Shown one piece after another: positions 25,525 through 34,170 of a stretch of 64,000 nt of DNA; positions within the stretch are counted from its first letter, which is position 1, and every line of letters starts with the position of its first letter. Origin of the DNA: JADKIH01 sp964595205 (GTDB lineage Bacteria > Bacteroidota > Bacteroidia > AKYH767-A > 2013-40CM-41-45); the NCBI GenBank assembly GCA_964595205.1, contig CAZQOQ010000026.1, positions 22,920 to 86,919 on the forward strand, given 5' to 3'. The notes beneath the pieces are model-generated. The model was not told the origin of the DNA, did no database searches, and saw only the letters and a program-made list of their open reading frames with translations. Position numbers and translations under genes: made by a program.

Positions 25525-26730
25525 ATGATCAGATTTTTAACGAATTGCGCTGTCCTTTTCTTCATTACCCTGAATATTTATAGCCAGGAAATTAAAAAGG
25601 CGGATTTAATTGATGACATTGATGTTTATACAGCTAAAATCTCAAAACTTCATATCAATCCATTTTCATCAATTTCAAATACTGAATTTTTAATAAAAGC
25701 AGGGGAACTCAAGAAATCAGCTGATACTCTCGATGTAAAACAGCTGATAACCGGACTTATCAAACTCAATGCTTCTCTAAAAGACGAACACACCGAAATC
25801 GATTTTCTTCAAAATAATTATTACCCGCTCTTATTCTATTGGTTTGAAGAAGGTATTATTGTTTTGAAGGCTCTTACGGAAGACTCAATCCTGACTGGAA
25901 CAAGACTCATCTCAATAAATGATACACCTGTGGAAACGATCACCGGAAAATTGAAAGAGCTCACGGGAGTAAGTACACCAACCGGAATAAAAAATAAAAT
26001 AATGAACATGCTCACTGATCCTTTGATCATGCATGGCCTGAACCTCACTTCATCCGACGACGAAATAAAATACACTTTTCTGAAAAATGATACCATGAAA
26101 ATCACTAAAAATTATTTCCCTTCCCAAAAGCAAAAGAGTGATTTTACCGGACTGAAACAAAAAGAAATTCCCCTAAGCGCATCAGCAAAAGAAATGTATT
26201 GGTTTAAATATATTCCGGATAGCAAAATGCTGTTCATTCAATACAATCGGTGTATGGAAGATCCAAAAAAATCATTCAAGGGTTTTCATGACGCAATCAA
26301 CAATTCCATACAGGAAAACAAACCGGAAAAGATCGTAGTCGATTTACGTTACAATGGCGGGGGCAACTCAAATATATTTCGGCCGTTGATTTATACACTC
26401 TCAAATATTCCGGAATTACAGGGAAAAAAGATCTATACCATCATTGGAAGAAGAACTTACTCCTCGGCAGTGATGAATGCCTGGCAGATGAAATCAATCG
26501 CTCACTCAATCATGATCGGAGAAGAGACCGGCGGTAAACTCAATCACACCGGTGAAGTGAAAACATTTATTCTTCCGAAAACAAAAATCGTGGTTTATTA
26601 TTCTTCTAAAGAATGGAACTACGATAAAACTCAACCGGGTGGAATTGTACCTGATAAAGAAATTAAATATTCACTGCAGGATTTTATAGATGGGATTGAT
26701 CCAGCTCTTGAGTACGTGATTGAACAGTAG
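25525..26730 (+). CDS. Secreted S41 family peptidase-like protein
   Basis: A 401-residue protein with a signal peptide (about 1-20, ending IYSQ). The C-terminal half is an S41 (tail-specific protease) fold: KIVVDLRYNGGGNSNIF, IGRRTYSSAVMNAW with the candidate nucleophile Ser, and GEETGG. No PDZ domain is evident. S41 enzymes cut from the C-terminus or process peptides in the periplasm; the Lys of the Ser-Lys dyad cannot be assigned with confidence, so activity is open. It is alone between the rpsL promoter and the convergent clpX. Confidence 0.78.
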   Translation: MIRFLTNCAVLFFITLNIYSQEIKKADLIDDIDVYTAKISKLHINPFSSISNTEFLIKAGELKKSADTLDVKQLITGLIKLNASLKDEHTEIDFLQNNYYPLLFYWFEEGIIVLKALTEDSILTGTRLISINDTPVETITGKLKELTGVSTPTGIKNKIMNMLTDPLIMHGLNLTSSDDEIKYTFLKNDTMKITKNYFPSQKQKSDFTGLKQKEIPLSASAKEMYWFKYIPDSKMLFIQYNRCMEDPKKSFKGFHDAINNSIQENKPEKIVVDLRYNGGGNSNIFRPLIYTLSNIPELQGKKIYTIIGRRTYSSAVMNAWQMKSIAHSIMIGEETGGKLNHTGEVKTFILPKTKIVVYYSSKEWNYDKTQPGGIVPDKEIKYSLQDFIDGIDPALEYVIEQ

Positions 26731-26786
26731 CCGGAGGTTGGCGGTTGGAGATTGTTTGTTGGAAGTCAAAAAAAGTTGTTAGCGGT

Positions 26787-26857
26787 TATCGGCTAATCGG
26801 CTAATCGGCTAATTTGCTAATCGGCTAATTGAATAATCGGCTAATCGGCTAATTAAA
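26787..26857. repeat. CGGCTAAT array at the clpX 3' end
   Basis: About eight copies of the 8-nt word CGGCTAAT or close variants lie between the convergent S41-like gene and clpX. On the minus strand the array starts three bases after the clpX stop codon. The S41 side instead shows GGAGGTTGGCGGTTGG words right after its stop. No ordinary terminator was found, so the array may serve as the 3' end. Confidence 0.75.
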
Positions 26858-28099
26858 CTAGGCTACTTTCAACTTATTCACATTCGTCTTGGCAAATTTC
26901 TCCTTGGCATAAGACAATGTAATCGTAAAGTCCTTGGAACTGTGCTTGGCAGATGGCACTTCAAACATCGCATCGAGTAAAATTGCCTCGCAGATGGAAC
27001 GCAGCCCTCGTGCCCCCAACTTGAATTCAAAAGCCTTGTCTACGATGAAGTCGAGCACATTTTTCTCTATCACAAGGTTCAACGATTCAAGCATGAAAAG
27101 TTTTTCGTATTGCTTAATGATGGCATTCTTCGGCTCGGTTAGAATTGCCCGTAGCGCGGCTTTATCTAATGGATCCAGATGCGTAATAATCGGTAATCGT
27201 CCGATGAGCTCGGGAATGATTCCAAATGCCTTTAAGTCGACCGGACTCAAATACTGTAAATAATTCGTCTTGTCGATCTGGTCAGAATCACGACCTGCCT
27301 TGTAGCCAATGGCATTCGACTGGAGTCTTTTTGCAATTTTCTTTTCAATACCGTCAAAGGCGCCGCCGCAGATGAAAAGAATATTATGAGTATCCATTGC
27401 TATCATCTTCTGCTCCGGATGCTTTCTGCCACCCTGAGGCGGGACGTTCACAACAGATCCTTCCAGCAATTTTAATAATGCCTGCTGCACACCTTCACCG
27501 CTAACATCTCGCGTGATGGATGGATTATCGCTCTTCCTTGCAATCTTATCTATTTCATCAATGTAGACGATTCCCCTCTCTGCTGCACTCACATCATAAT
27601 CGGCCGACTGAAGTAAACGGGAAAGAATACTTTCAACGTCTTCACCCACATAACCTGCTTCCGTAAGAACGGTTGCATCTGCTATACAAAAAGGAACGTT
27701 AAGCATCTTGGCAATGGTTCGTGCAAGGAGTGTCTTCCCCGTTCCAGTTTCTCCTACCAGAATGATGTTCGACTTTTCAATCTCCACTTCCTCCTGCTTT
27801 TTAATCTTGCTGGAAATCCTCTTGTAATGATTGTATACGGCCACCGATAAAACCTTTTTCGCATCATCCTGGCCAATTACATACTGATCAAGAAACTTCT
27901 TGATTTCCATTGGTTTCAGAAGAGTGAGGTGCGAATTAATCGTATTTTTCAGCTTATTGCTCATCTCATCATTTAAGATATTCTGAGCCTGCTGAATACA
28001 CTGATCACATATATGACCCGTAATCCCTGCAATCAATACATAGGTTTCGCTTTTATCGCGACCACAAAACGAACATTTTATTTCTTTCTGACCTTTCAT
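26858..28099 (-). CDS. clpX: ATP-dependent Clp protease ATP-binding subunit ClpX
   Basis: A 413-residue AAA+ unfoldase that feeds ClpP. The N-terminal zinc domain (CSFCGRDKSET and CDQCIQQ) is complete, Walker A is GETGTGKT, Walker B is VYIDEIDK, and the pore loop GYVGED is present. ClpX forms hexamers and recognises tagged proteins in the cytoplasm. It lies downstream of clpP with a 206-nt repeat-bearing gap, suggesting an operon tig-clpP-clpX typical of Bacteroidota. Confidence 0.98.
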   Translation of the reverse strand: MKGQKEIKCSFCGRDKSETYVLIAGITGHICDQCIQQAQNILNDEMSNKLKNTINSHLTLLKPMEIKKFLDQYVIGQDDAKKVLSVAVYNHYKRISSKIKKQEEVEIEKSNIILVGETGTGKTLLARTIAKMLNVPFCIADATVLTEAGYVGEDVESILSRLLQSADYDVSAAERGIVYIDEIDKIARKSDNPSITRDVSGEGVQQALLKLLEGSVVNVPPQGGRKHPEQKMIAMDTHNILFICGGAFDGIEKKIAKRLQSNAIGYKAGRDSDQIDKTNYLQYLSPVDLKAFGIIPELIGRLPIITHLDPLDKAALRAILTEPKNAIIKQYEKLFMLESLNLVIEKNVLDFIVDKAFEFKLGARGLRSICEAILLDAMFEVPSAKHSSKDFTITLSYAKEKFAKTNVNKLKVA

Positions 28100-28159
28100 A
28101 AAAAAAGAGGAAATAGGTTAAAAAATTAAACGCAAGCTACGCCGAAAAGTTGAAAAAAA

Positions 28160-28300
28160 CCAATAGTTATTGAAGAGTGAAGATTGAAAATTGAAAATTG
28201 AAGATTAATTGAGTAATAGTTATTGAAAAATTCTAACGAATTTATAATAACCAATAACCAACACACAATTATTCTTCAATTTTCACTCTTCCATATTCAA
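28160..28300. repeat. ATTGAAAATTGAAGATTG words between clpP and clpX
   Basis: Around 28165-28215 the plus strand repeats ATTGAAGA and ATTGAAAA; around 28262-28300 the complementary words (TTCAATTTTCACTCTTCC) appear, so the two arms form a long imperfect inverted repeat with ATAGTTATTG/CAATAACCA between. On the minus strand the second arm starts a few bases after the clpP stop. Confidence 0.6.
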
Positions 28301-28305
28301 TAAAC

Positions 28306-28986
28306 TCAGGCTTTTTTACGGGTCAGGATCTCATCGATCATACCATAAGCCTTGGCCTCTTCGGCAGTCATCCAGTAATCCCTGTCTGAATCCTTATAGA
28401 CTTTATCGTATTCCTGCCCGCTGTGCAGTGCAATAATCTCATACAATTCCTTCTTGAGTTTTTGAATTTCCTTTGCGGTGATTTCTATATCCGAAGCCTG
28501 TCCTTCTGCACCTCCCATAGGCTGGTGAATCATGATCCTGGCATGCTTCAATGCAGCACGCTTGCCTTTTGCGCCAGCGCACATCAACACGGCGGCCATC
28601 GAAGCGGCCATGCCTGTGCAGATCGTTGCAATCTGCGGCTGGATGAACTGCATGGTGTCATAAATACCAAGTCCTGCATAAACAGAACCACCCGGACTAT
28701 TCATATAAATCTGTATGTCCTTCTTGGAATCGACCGACTCCAGAAACAGGAGCTGTGCCTGGATGATATTGGAAACATAATCGTTGATGCCCACACCGAG
28801 GAAGATGATACGATCCATCATCAGGCGGGAAAAAACATCCATCGTTGCAATATTCAACTGGCGCTCCTCGATAATCGTTGGAGAAATATAGTCCGCACGA
28901 ACGGCTGAAACAAAACTGTCGACAGTCATGCTGCTGATCCCGCGATGCTTCACAGCATATTTGCGGAACTCATCTGCGTAATTCAT
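28306..28986 (-). CDS. clpP: ATP-dependent Clp protease proteolytic subunit
   Basis: A 226-residue serine protease that forms a double heptamer. The nucleophile Ser129 lies in TGMAASMAAVL and His154 in IMIHQPMGG. The N-terminus is longer than in E. coli and may be a propeptide. It lies between tig and clpX, as in many bacteria. Confidence 0.98.
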   Translation of the reverse strand: MNYADEFRKYAVKHRGISSMTVDSFVSAVRADYISPTIIEERQLNIATMDVFSRLMMDRIIFLGVGINDYVSNIIQAQLLFLESVDSKKDIQIYMNSPGGSVYAGLGIYDTMQFIQPQIATICTGMAASMAAVLMCAGAKGKRAALKHARIMIHQPMGGAEGQASDIEITAKEIQKLKKELYEIIALHSGQEYDKVYKDSDRDYWMTAEEAKAYGMIDEILTRKKA

Positions 28987-29070
28987 AAATGTTATTTTTT
29001 AAGTTAATTGTTTAAACGTATTGACGATTAATCCTGATTTTTATTTCAGCGAATCAAAATTAAACGGCTA

Positions 29071-29094
29071 GCCCCGTAAACGTATGTTTGGGGC
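29071..29094 (-). terminator. Hairpin after tig, possible terminator
   Basis: GCCCC 29071-29075 pairs with GGGGC 29090-29094, extended inside by AAAC/GTTT. It lies between tig and clpP. On the minus strand the following bases are only moderately T-rich, so it may be a weak terminator or attenuator. Confidence 0.35.
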
Positions 29095-29211
29095 AAATAG
29101 TTTTCAACAAACAGTAAAAATCGTTAAATAGTTGATTAGTTGAATGGTTGAAGTCAGGATCTTCCGGTTGAACTTTCCGATACGAAGTATATATCGAATG
29201 AATCAACCTGG

Positions 29212-30585
29212 TTAATGGTGATGTTCCATTTCGTGAGCTGTCTTCTCTTTCACTTTTTCAAGAAACTCTTCATAAGGGAGTTCTGTCGTGCTCAGCTTTA
29301 AATTTTTCTTCAGGTATTCGAATACCTTTTCACCTAATAGTGAACGGCTTAATCGCTCTTCGTGATCGTCCTTCTTCAGGTAACTCTGCACCAGGTCATC
29401 GAGTTCAGAAAGTTCAGGCGGTGCAATTCCATACTGAGCATATTGCTGGGAGATCATGATGCGTCCGGTGTCTAACAGTTCCTTCTGGCTAACGGATAAA
29501 GACTGATCGGCTGAAATTTTATTCTGCAGGAGATCCCACTTTAAATCCTGCGCCATGTGATAATATTCATGCTCAAATTCATGATCGTCGATTTTCTTTT
29601 CCTGCCTGTCCTTTAGCATCCGTTTAAGGAAATCATCAGGCAAACTGATGTTATTTTCTTCCAGTAAAATATTTTTTAAATCCTTTCGGAGTTTACGGTC
29701 ACTCTCCCTCTCAAAGTACGAAGCAATGCCTTCGCGAATTTTTATGCGGAATTCATCCTCGCTGTTAACGACTCCCTCTCCGAGTGCCTTGTCAAAAAGC
29801 TCCTGGTTGATTTCTGCCTTTTCGATTTTATTTATTGTCCTGATGTGGAAATTATAGTCTGAACTCAGCGCTTCCGATTTTTTATCGAGCTTTAGCATGG
29901 CTGAAAGTTCGGTCTCATTCTTCAAAGCCTTCATCGGATTAAACCTGACAGTCTCATCTTTCTTTGCGCCGATGAATTTATTCTGTTCTTCCTCGTCTTT
30001 AATCATTTCAATGGCTAGAGTAGTGGTGGTTTTATTACCGCCGGCTTTTACTTCTCCGTTTTCGTCGAGTTCTGTAAAATCTCCATAGAGTACGGAGGAT
30101 TTTTCGGCCTGCTCGGGATTCGAAAACTTACCGTAACGTCGACGCATTTCGCTGATATCGTCGTCGACCATCTTATCATCGACCTTTATCAGATAATAAG
30201 GAATGGCGGATGAAGGGAATTTTACATTCACCTCGGGAGCAATGCCAATCTCGTAATCGAAGCTGAAATCTTTTCCTTCTTCGAAAATAAGCTCTTCCTG
30301 CTTTTGAACCGGCAAAGGAGAACCTAAAACATCGATCTTATTTTCTTTCAGATAATTGACTAATTCTTCGCCAAGAATACGGTTCAGTTCTTCGACAAGT
30401 ATTTCCTTACCGAGTCTCTTTTTAATGATTCCAGCGGGAACATGTCCTGGCCTGAAACCGGGAATATTAGCTGTTTTTGTATAACTCTTTATCGTCTTTT
30501 CGACCCTCGGCTGATAATCCTCCGGCTTTACCTCTATGGTGATGATGGCATTTAAATCGCCATTTTGTCTCTTTGAAATATTCAT
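29212..30585 (-). CDS. tig: Trigger factor chaperone
   Basis: A 457-residue ribosome-associated chaperone. The ribosome-binding signature GFRPGHVPAGIIKKRLG is at about residues 42-58. The middle region aligns with the FKBP-like domain position but lacks a recognisable set of peptidyl-prolyl isomerase residues, as is common in Bacteroidota. The C-terminal arms are rich in charged helices, and the chain ends in three His residues. It docks on L23 and L29, both in this window, and precedes clpP. Confidence 0.93.
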   Translation of the reverse strand: MNISKRQNGDLNAIITIEVKPEDYQPRVEKTIKSYTKTANIPGFRPGHVPAGIIKKRLGKEILVEELNRILGEELVNYLKENKIDVLGSPLPVQKQEELIFEEGKDFSFDYEIGIAPEVNVKFPSSAIPYYLIKVDDKMVDDDISEMRRRYGKFSNPEQAEKSSVLYGDFTELDENGEVKAGGNKTTTTLAIEMIKDEEEQNKFIGAKKDETVRFNPMKALKNETELSAMLKLDKKSEALSSDYNFHIRTINKIEKAEINQELFDKALGEGVVNSEDEFRIKIREGIASYFERESDRKLRKDLKNILLEENNISLPDDFLKRMLKDRQEKKIDDHEFEHEYYHMAQDLKWDLLQNKISADQSLSVSQKELLDTGRIMISQQYAQYGIAPPELSELDDLVQSYLKKDDHEERLSRSLLGEKVFEYLKKNLKLSTTELPYEEFLEKVKEKTAHEMEHHH

Positions 30586-30672
30586 GATGTGAATGAGTTA
30601 TTTTTAATGTGAACGTCAGGTATTATTGACAGTTTTTTTATTGCCGTTTATATTAAAATCCAATAACAAAAG

Positions 30673-30754
30673 TGCGGGCGAAGGGACTCGAACCCCCATG
30701 GATCGCTCCGCCAGATCCTAAGTCTGGTGCGTCTGCCAATTTCGCCACGCCCGC
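30673..30754 (-). tRNA. tRNA-Leu (anticodon UAG)
   Basis: The minus strand folds into a type II tRNA of 82 nt: acceptor GCGGGCG/CGCCCGC with discriminator A, anticodon stem CCAGA/TCTGG with loop CTTAGGA (anticodon TAG, reading CUN leucine codons), a long variable arm, and T loop TTCGAGT. The 3' CCA is not encoded. A near-consensus element TATCTTCG on the minus strand (30784-30791) may be its promoter. Confidence 0.95.
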
Positions 30755-30868
30755 ATTTTCCAAATTTTTATTCAGAAAGGACGCGAAGATACATTTTTTT
30801 TACGTCCTTTCAACCAGCAAGTGGTATGGAAAATGCCGCCATTTTGCATCTGACCGCCAATTACTGAT

Positions 30869-31435
30869 ATGCGATTTATTAAGTCAGGACAAGAATCCAC
30901 CAAAAGCGACGCAGATATCATCAACGCTTTTCTCGCTTCTGGGGATCATCAATACATAGGCATGCTATTCGACCGGTATAGTCATCTCGTTTTTGCGGTT
31001 TCCATGAAATACCTGAAAAATGAAGAAGACAGCAAAGATGCTACTCTTCATATTTTCGAAAAGCTGCCCAAAGACTTATTACATTACGAGATCAGGAATT
31101 TTTCTTCGTGGTTACATACGGTCACCAAAAATTACTGCTTCCGGTTTCTTTCAAAGAAGAAGTTTAACACACTTGATTCCGAAAAAATTCCCGATAACCA
31201 GGAGGACTCTGAGGATGAATTCCTGGTTCAATATCTTCCATTCCTGAATGATGCGATCTCCAGCCTGAAGGACGAACAGCGTATATGCATCGAATTTTTC
31301 TATATTCAAAATCTCAGCTACCAGGAGGTAAGCGAAAAGACGGGCTATACGATGAATGAGGTGAAGAGCTATATTCAGAATGGAAAACGAAACCTGAAAA
31401 TTATTCTCTTAAAAAAATCGAATGACACAATATAA
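30869..31435 (+). CDS. ECF-type RNA polymerase sigma factor
   Basis: A 188-residue sigma-70 family protein with region 2 (HLVFAVSMKYLKNEEDSKDA, FSSWLHTVTKNYCFRFL) and region 4 (RICIEFFYIQNLSYQEVSEK, helix-turn-helix to about residue 178) and no regions 1 or 3, the ECF pattern. It overlaps the next gene, a zinc-type anti-sigma factor, by 14 nt. The pair should respond to an envelope or stress signal; no target promoter can be named. Confidence 0.92.
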   Translation: MRFIKSGQESTKSDADIINAFLASGDHQYIGMLFDRYSHLVFAVSMKYLKNEEDSKDATLHIFEKLPKDLLHYEIRNFSSWLHTVTKNYCFRFLSKKKFNTLDSEKIPDNQEDSEDEFLVQYLPFLNDAISSLKDEQRICIEFFYIQNLSYQEVSEKTGYTMNEVKSYIQNGKRNLKIILLKKSNDTI

Positions 31436-31757
31436 GTCCGATAAATCATTTTCCCATCTCAACAGCGATGAAATGTTAAAGTATCATCGACACCTGTTGC
31501 CGGAGGAAGAAAAACGCAGAATCGAAATACACCTCTCCGAATGCGAGTTCTGCTCCGATGCATTAAAAGGAATTTCCGAAATGCATGATGCAATGAGCAT
31601 CTACCGGATCACGCATGACCTGAAGTTGAAAATGAAAAGCCGGAATGTCAAGAGAAGAAAAATCTTCAGCCAGTTTGATGTTCTCACGATTCTCATCGCA
31701 TTTTTCATCCTCGGACTCGTTTTGATTTTTGCATTTTATTTTATGATCCTGAAGTAA
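31422..31757 (+). CDS. Membrane-anchored anti-sigma factor (zinc-binding type)
   Basis: A 111-residue protein with the His-x3-Cys-x2-Cys zinc anti-sigma motif in EIHLSECEFCSDALKG (around residues 36-51), a basic linker (KMKSRNVKRRKIF) and one C-terminal membrane helix (about 88-110). Such proteins hold the ECF factor at the membrane until a signal arrives. The periplasmic part is only a few residues, so a sensing role in the periplasm is unlikely. It overlaps the sigma gene. Confidence 0.85.
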   Translation: MTQYKSDKSFSHLNSDEMLKYHRHLLPEEEKRRIEIHLSECEFCSDALKGISEMHDAMSIYRITHDLKLKMKSRNVKRRKIFSQFDVLTILIAFFILGLVLIFAFYFMILK

Positions 31758-31858
31758 TTTCATTTACGTTTAGCTGAGTGTATGAAGTAAACAACTTTTG
31801 TATCTTGTGAGCCTGATCAAAAGTCAGAAGTCAAAAGGCTGATGCCAAACAATTCCAG

Positions 31859-32758
31859 GTGATTATCGATCCGAAAGAAATAAAAACAAATGTACTCCAC
31901 AGCTATATGCTTGCGGCTATTGCGCCGAGGCCGATTGCATTTGCAAGCACCGTTGATAAGCATGGACAGCCAAACCTGGCGCCTTTCAGTTTCTTCAATG
32001 CCTTTGGCAGCAATCCTCCTGTCGTCGTTTTTTCACCTGCACGAAGGGTGCGAGATAATACCACCAAACATACACTCGAAAACATTTATGAAACCAGGGA
32101 AGTTGTGATCAATGTCGTTAATTACAACATGGTGCACCAGACTTCACTTGCAAGCACCGAATATCCGAAGGGCGTAAATGAATTTGTAAAGGCGGGCTTC
32201 ACCCCTGTTCCATCTCAGCTGGTTAAACCTTTCCGCGTGAAAGAGTCGCCCGTACAGATGGAATGCAAGGTACTTGAAATAAAAGAAACCGGCGACCAGG
32301 GTGGCGCTGCAAACCTGATTATCTGCGAAATCCTTCTCATGCATATCGATGACTCAGTGTTAAGCGAAGAAAATAAAATCGATGCCGATAAAATTGATCT
32401 TGTTGCCAGGATGGGAGGCGACCTGTATTGCCGGGCTTCAGGAAGTGCATTGTTCAAGGTCGCCAAACCCCTTTCCACTCACGGTATCGGAATCGATAAA
32501 CTTCCCGAATCGATCAGGAATAGCAGGGTACTTACTGGAAATAATCTGGGACAACTCGGAAACATTCAGACATTGCCCGATCAAAATGCCGTCGTTGAAT
32601 TCAGCAGGAAAGATTTCATGAAGGAGCTATACAAATATTTCGGCTACGATAAAAAAATTCTTCAACATAAGCTTCATGAGCTTGCAAAATCTCTTTTAGA
32701 AAAAGGTCATGTCGAAGATGCAATGCTTACTCTTTTGTGCGGTGACCAGTTAAAATAA
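31859..32758 (+). CDS. Flavin reductase-like flavoprotein
   Basis: A 299-residue protein of the flavin reductase / FMN-binding split-barrel family. The first 200 residues contain MLAAIAPRPIAFASTVDKHG, PFSFFNAFGSNPPVVVFSP and the RxVxDNTxKHT motif (RRVRDNTTKHT) that binds FMN phosphate. The last 100 residues are an extra helical region. The start is GTG at 31859; no ATG is in frame nearby. The substrate is unknown; relatives act as reductase components or in NADPH-dependent steps. Confidence 0.82.
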   Translation: MIIDPKEIKTNVLHSYMLAAIAPRPIAFASTVDKHGQPNLAPFSFFNAFGSNPPVVVFSPARRVRDNTTKHTLENIYETREVVINVVNYNMVHQTSLASTEYPKGVNEFVKAGFTPVPSQLVKPFRVKESPVQMECKVLEIKETGDQGGAANLIICEILLMHIDDSVLSEENKIDADKIDLVARMGGDLYCRASGSALFKVAKPLSTHGIGIDKLPESIRNSRVLTGNNLGQLGNIQTLPDQNAVVEFSRKDFMKELYKYFGYDKKILQHKLHELAKSLLEKGHVEDAMLTLLCGDQLK

Positions 32759-32820
32759 GACACTGTTTATGAAAATCGTCCTTTTGTAAATATTATTAAA
32801 ATCAAGATTATATTTGAACA

Positions 32821-33183
32821 ATGCCAAAAGGACTGATCACAAGCTTACTGATTAAGCTCACTTTTGATTTCTGGTACTTTACATTATTGGCCCTGCTGAT
32901 AAAGCTGTTCCTTATCTGGTTTACCGTAACCGATTCCATTATAAAAGTATTGCTGATCTGGGTTTGCGGTTCCCTTGCCTTTTACAGCATTGCCTGTCTT
33001 TCCGGTATCGCTTTCTCAGCTGTAGGATTTTATTACATACCTTTTATCATGTATTCCCTGGCAACCATAGGCGAGATCGGTTTTACAAGTATCGTTTTCC
33101 GTATAAACTCGCGTCGACTTCTTCCATCGGTCCTGATTGGTGATGGCGTGTTTTTCTTTCTGCTGTTTATGCAAATGCTTTAA
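32821..33183 (+). CDS. Small four-helix membrane protein, unknown function
   Basis: A 120-residue protein that I do not recognise. It has four hydrophobic segments (about residues 8-30, 36-58, 64-90 and 98-119), few charged residues and no signal peptide cleavage site. The start ATG lies 62 nt after the flavoprotein, so co-transcription is possible. Its stop codon is followed at once by TTAGCC-family words. It converges with the deoxynucleoside kinase. Confidence 0.65.
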   Translation: MPKGLITSLLIKLTFDFWYFTLLALLIKLFLIWFTVTDSIIKVLLIWVCGSLAFYSIACLSGIAFSAVGFYYIPFIMYSLATIGEIGFTSIVFRINSRRLLPSVLIGDGVFFFLLFMQML

Positions 33184-33372
33184 ATAATTAGCTAATTAGT
33201 CGATTAGCCCATTAGCCAACGCAGCTATTTTTAATTTTATTGCGATAAACTTATCAGAAAAATATTTTTCAATTTACTACTTAGTATCGGCTAAAAATAA
33301 TTATCAAATCGGCTAATCGGCTAATCGGCAAATTGGCTAATTAGCTAATCGGCTAATCGGCTAATTGGCTAA
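33184..33372. repeat. Inverted TTAGCC arrays between convergent genes
   Basis: At 33184-33216 the plus strand reads AATTAGCTAATTAG and GATTAGCCCATTAGCC. At 33307-33372 it reads GGCTAATCGGCTAATCGG and related words, the reverse orientation. Each arm starts at the stop codon of one of the two convergent genes (the membrane protein and the deoxynucleoside kinase), so transcripts from both sides end in the same words and the DNA can form a long hairpin. Confidence 0.75.
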
Positions 33373-34128
33373 TCAAAATAGTCCGTTGATCTCCGCATTG
33401 ATGCGGTTAATAATCTTCCCCATGTCCTCCGGGTTATCGGCAAAATTTAAATCGTCGATATCAATGATTAAAAGTTTGCCTTGTTCGTATGTGGAAATCC
33501 ATGCCTCATAACGCTCGTTAAGCCTCTTCAGATAATCGATGCGTATGGAATTTTCATAGTCACGGCCGCGACGGGCGATCTGGTTTACCAGTGTGGGCAC
33601 GCTTGCCCGGAGGTATATCAGAAGATCCGGAGGCGAGACGAACTTACTCATCAGGTTGAAAAGCGAAAGATAATTGTTGAAGTCACGTGTCGTCATTAAC
33701 CCCATCGAATGAAGATTGGGAGCGAAAATGTGTGCATCTTCGTAAATAGTCCTGTCCTGGATGATGGTCTTTCCGCTCTGGCGTATCCTGTTGATTTGCT
33801 CGAAACGGGAGTTTAGAAAATAGATCTGGAGATTAAACGACCAGCGTTGCATGTCCTCATAAAAATCATTCAGATACGGATTATCGTCAACGTCTTCATA
33901 ATGGGCCTCCCATTTCATATTCTTGGAAAGCAAACCGGTGAGCGTGGTTTTTCCGGCACCGATGTTTCCGGCAATAGCAATGTGCAGGGGCGCCAGTTGT
34001 TTTTTAGTAGGCGCATATTTTTCACTCGACTTTTCTGTTGTTGTTTTTAAGATAGCTGACTTACCCTGAACGGTTTTCTCATTCTTTTTAGAATTTGATT
34101 TCTGAACAGATACGATTTTAGATGCCAT
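33373..34128 (-). CDS. Deoxynucleoside kinase
   Basis: A 251-residue nucleotide-salvage enzyme that phosphorylates deoxynucleosides. The P-loop GNIGAGKT lies at 54-61, the ExxxDNP motif in YEDVDDNPYLNDFYEDMQRW and the ERS/DRS-like motif in QDRTIYEDAHIFA. An unusual N-terminal tail (residues 1-45) is rich in Lys, Ser and Thr; family members often begin just before the P-loop. The specificity (A, G, C or T) cannot be read. Its TGA stop merges with the first TTAGCC word of the downstream array. Confidence 0.88.
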   Translation of the reverse strand: MASKIVSVQKSNSKKNEKTVQGKSAILKTTTEKSSEKYAPTKKQLAPLHIAIAGNIGAGKTTLTGLLSKNMKWEAHYEDVDDNPYLNDFYEDMQRWSFNLQIYFLNSRFEQINRIRQSGKTIIQDRTIYEDAHIFAPNLHSMGLMTTRDFNNYLSLFNLMSKFVSPPDLLIYLRASVPTLVNQIARRGRDYENSIRIDYLKRLNERYEAWISTYEQGKLLIIDIDDLNFADNPEDMGKIINRINAEINGLF

Positions 34129-34170
34129 GGAGATTGATGATTAAGTTTTATTAGAAATTATTCGCTAAAA

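Noticed and set aside
30672..30959. Plus-strand reading frame starting in the tRNA region
   Set aside because: Its first 28 codons are the complement of tRNA-Leu and it has no recognisable protein family; it overlaps the sigma factor start.
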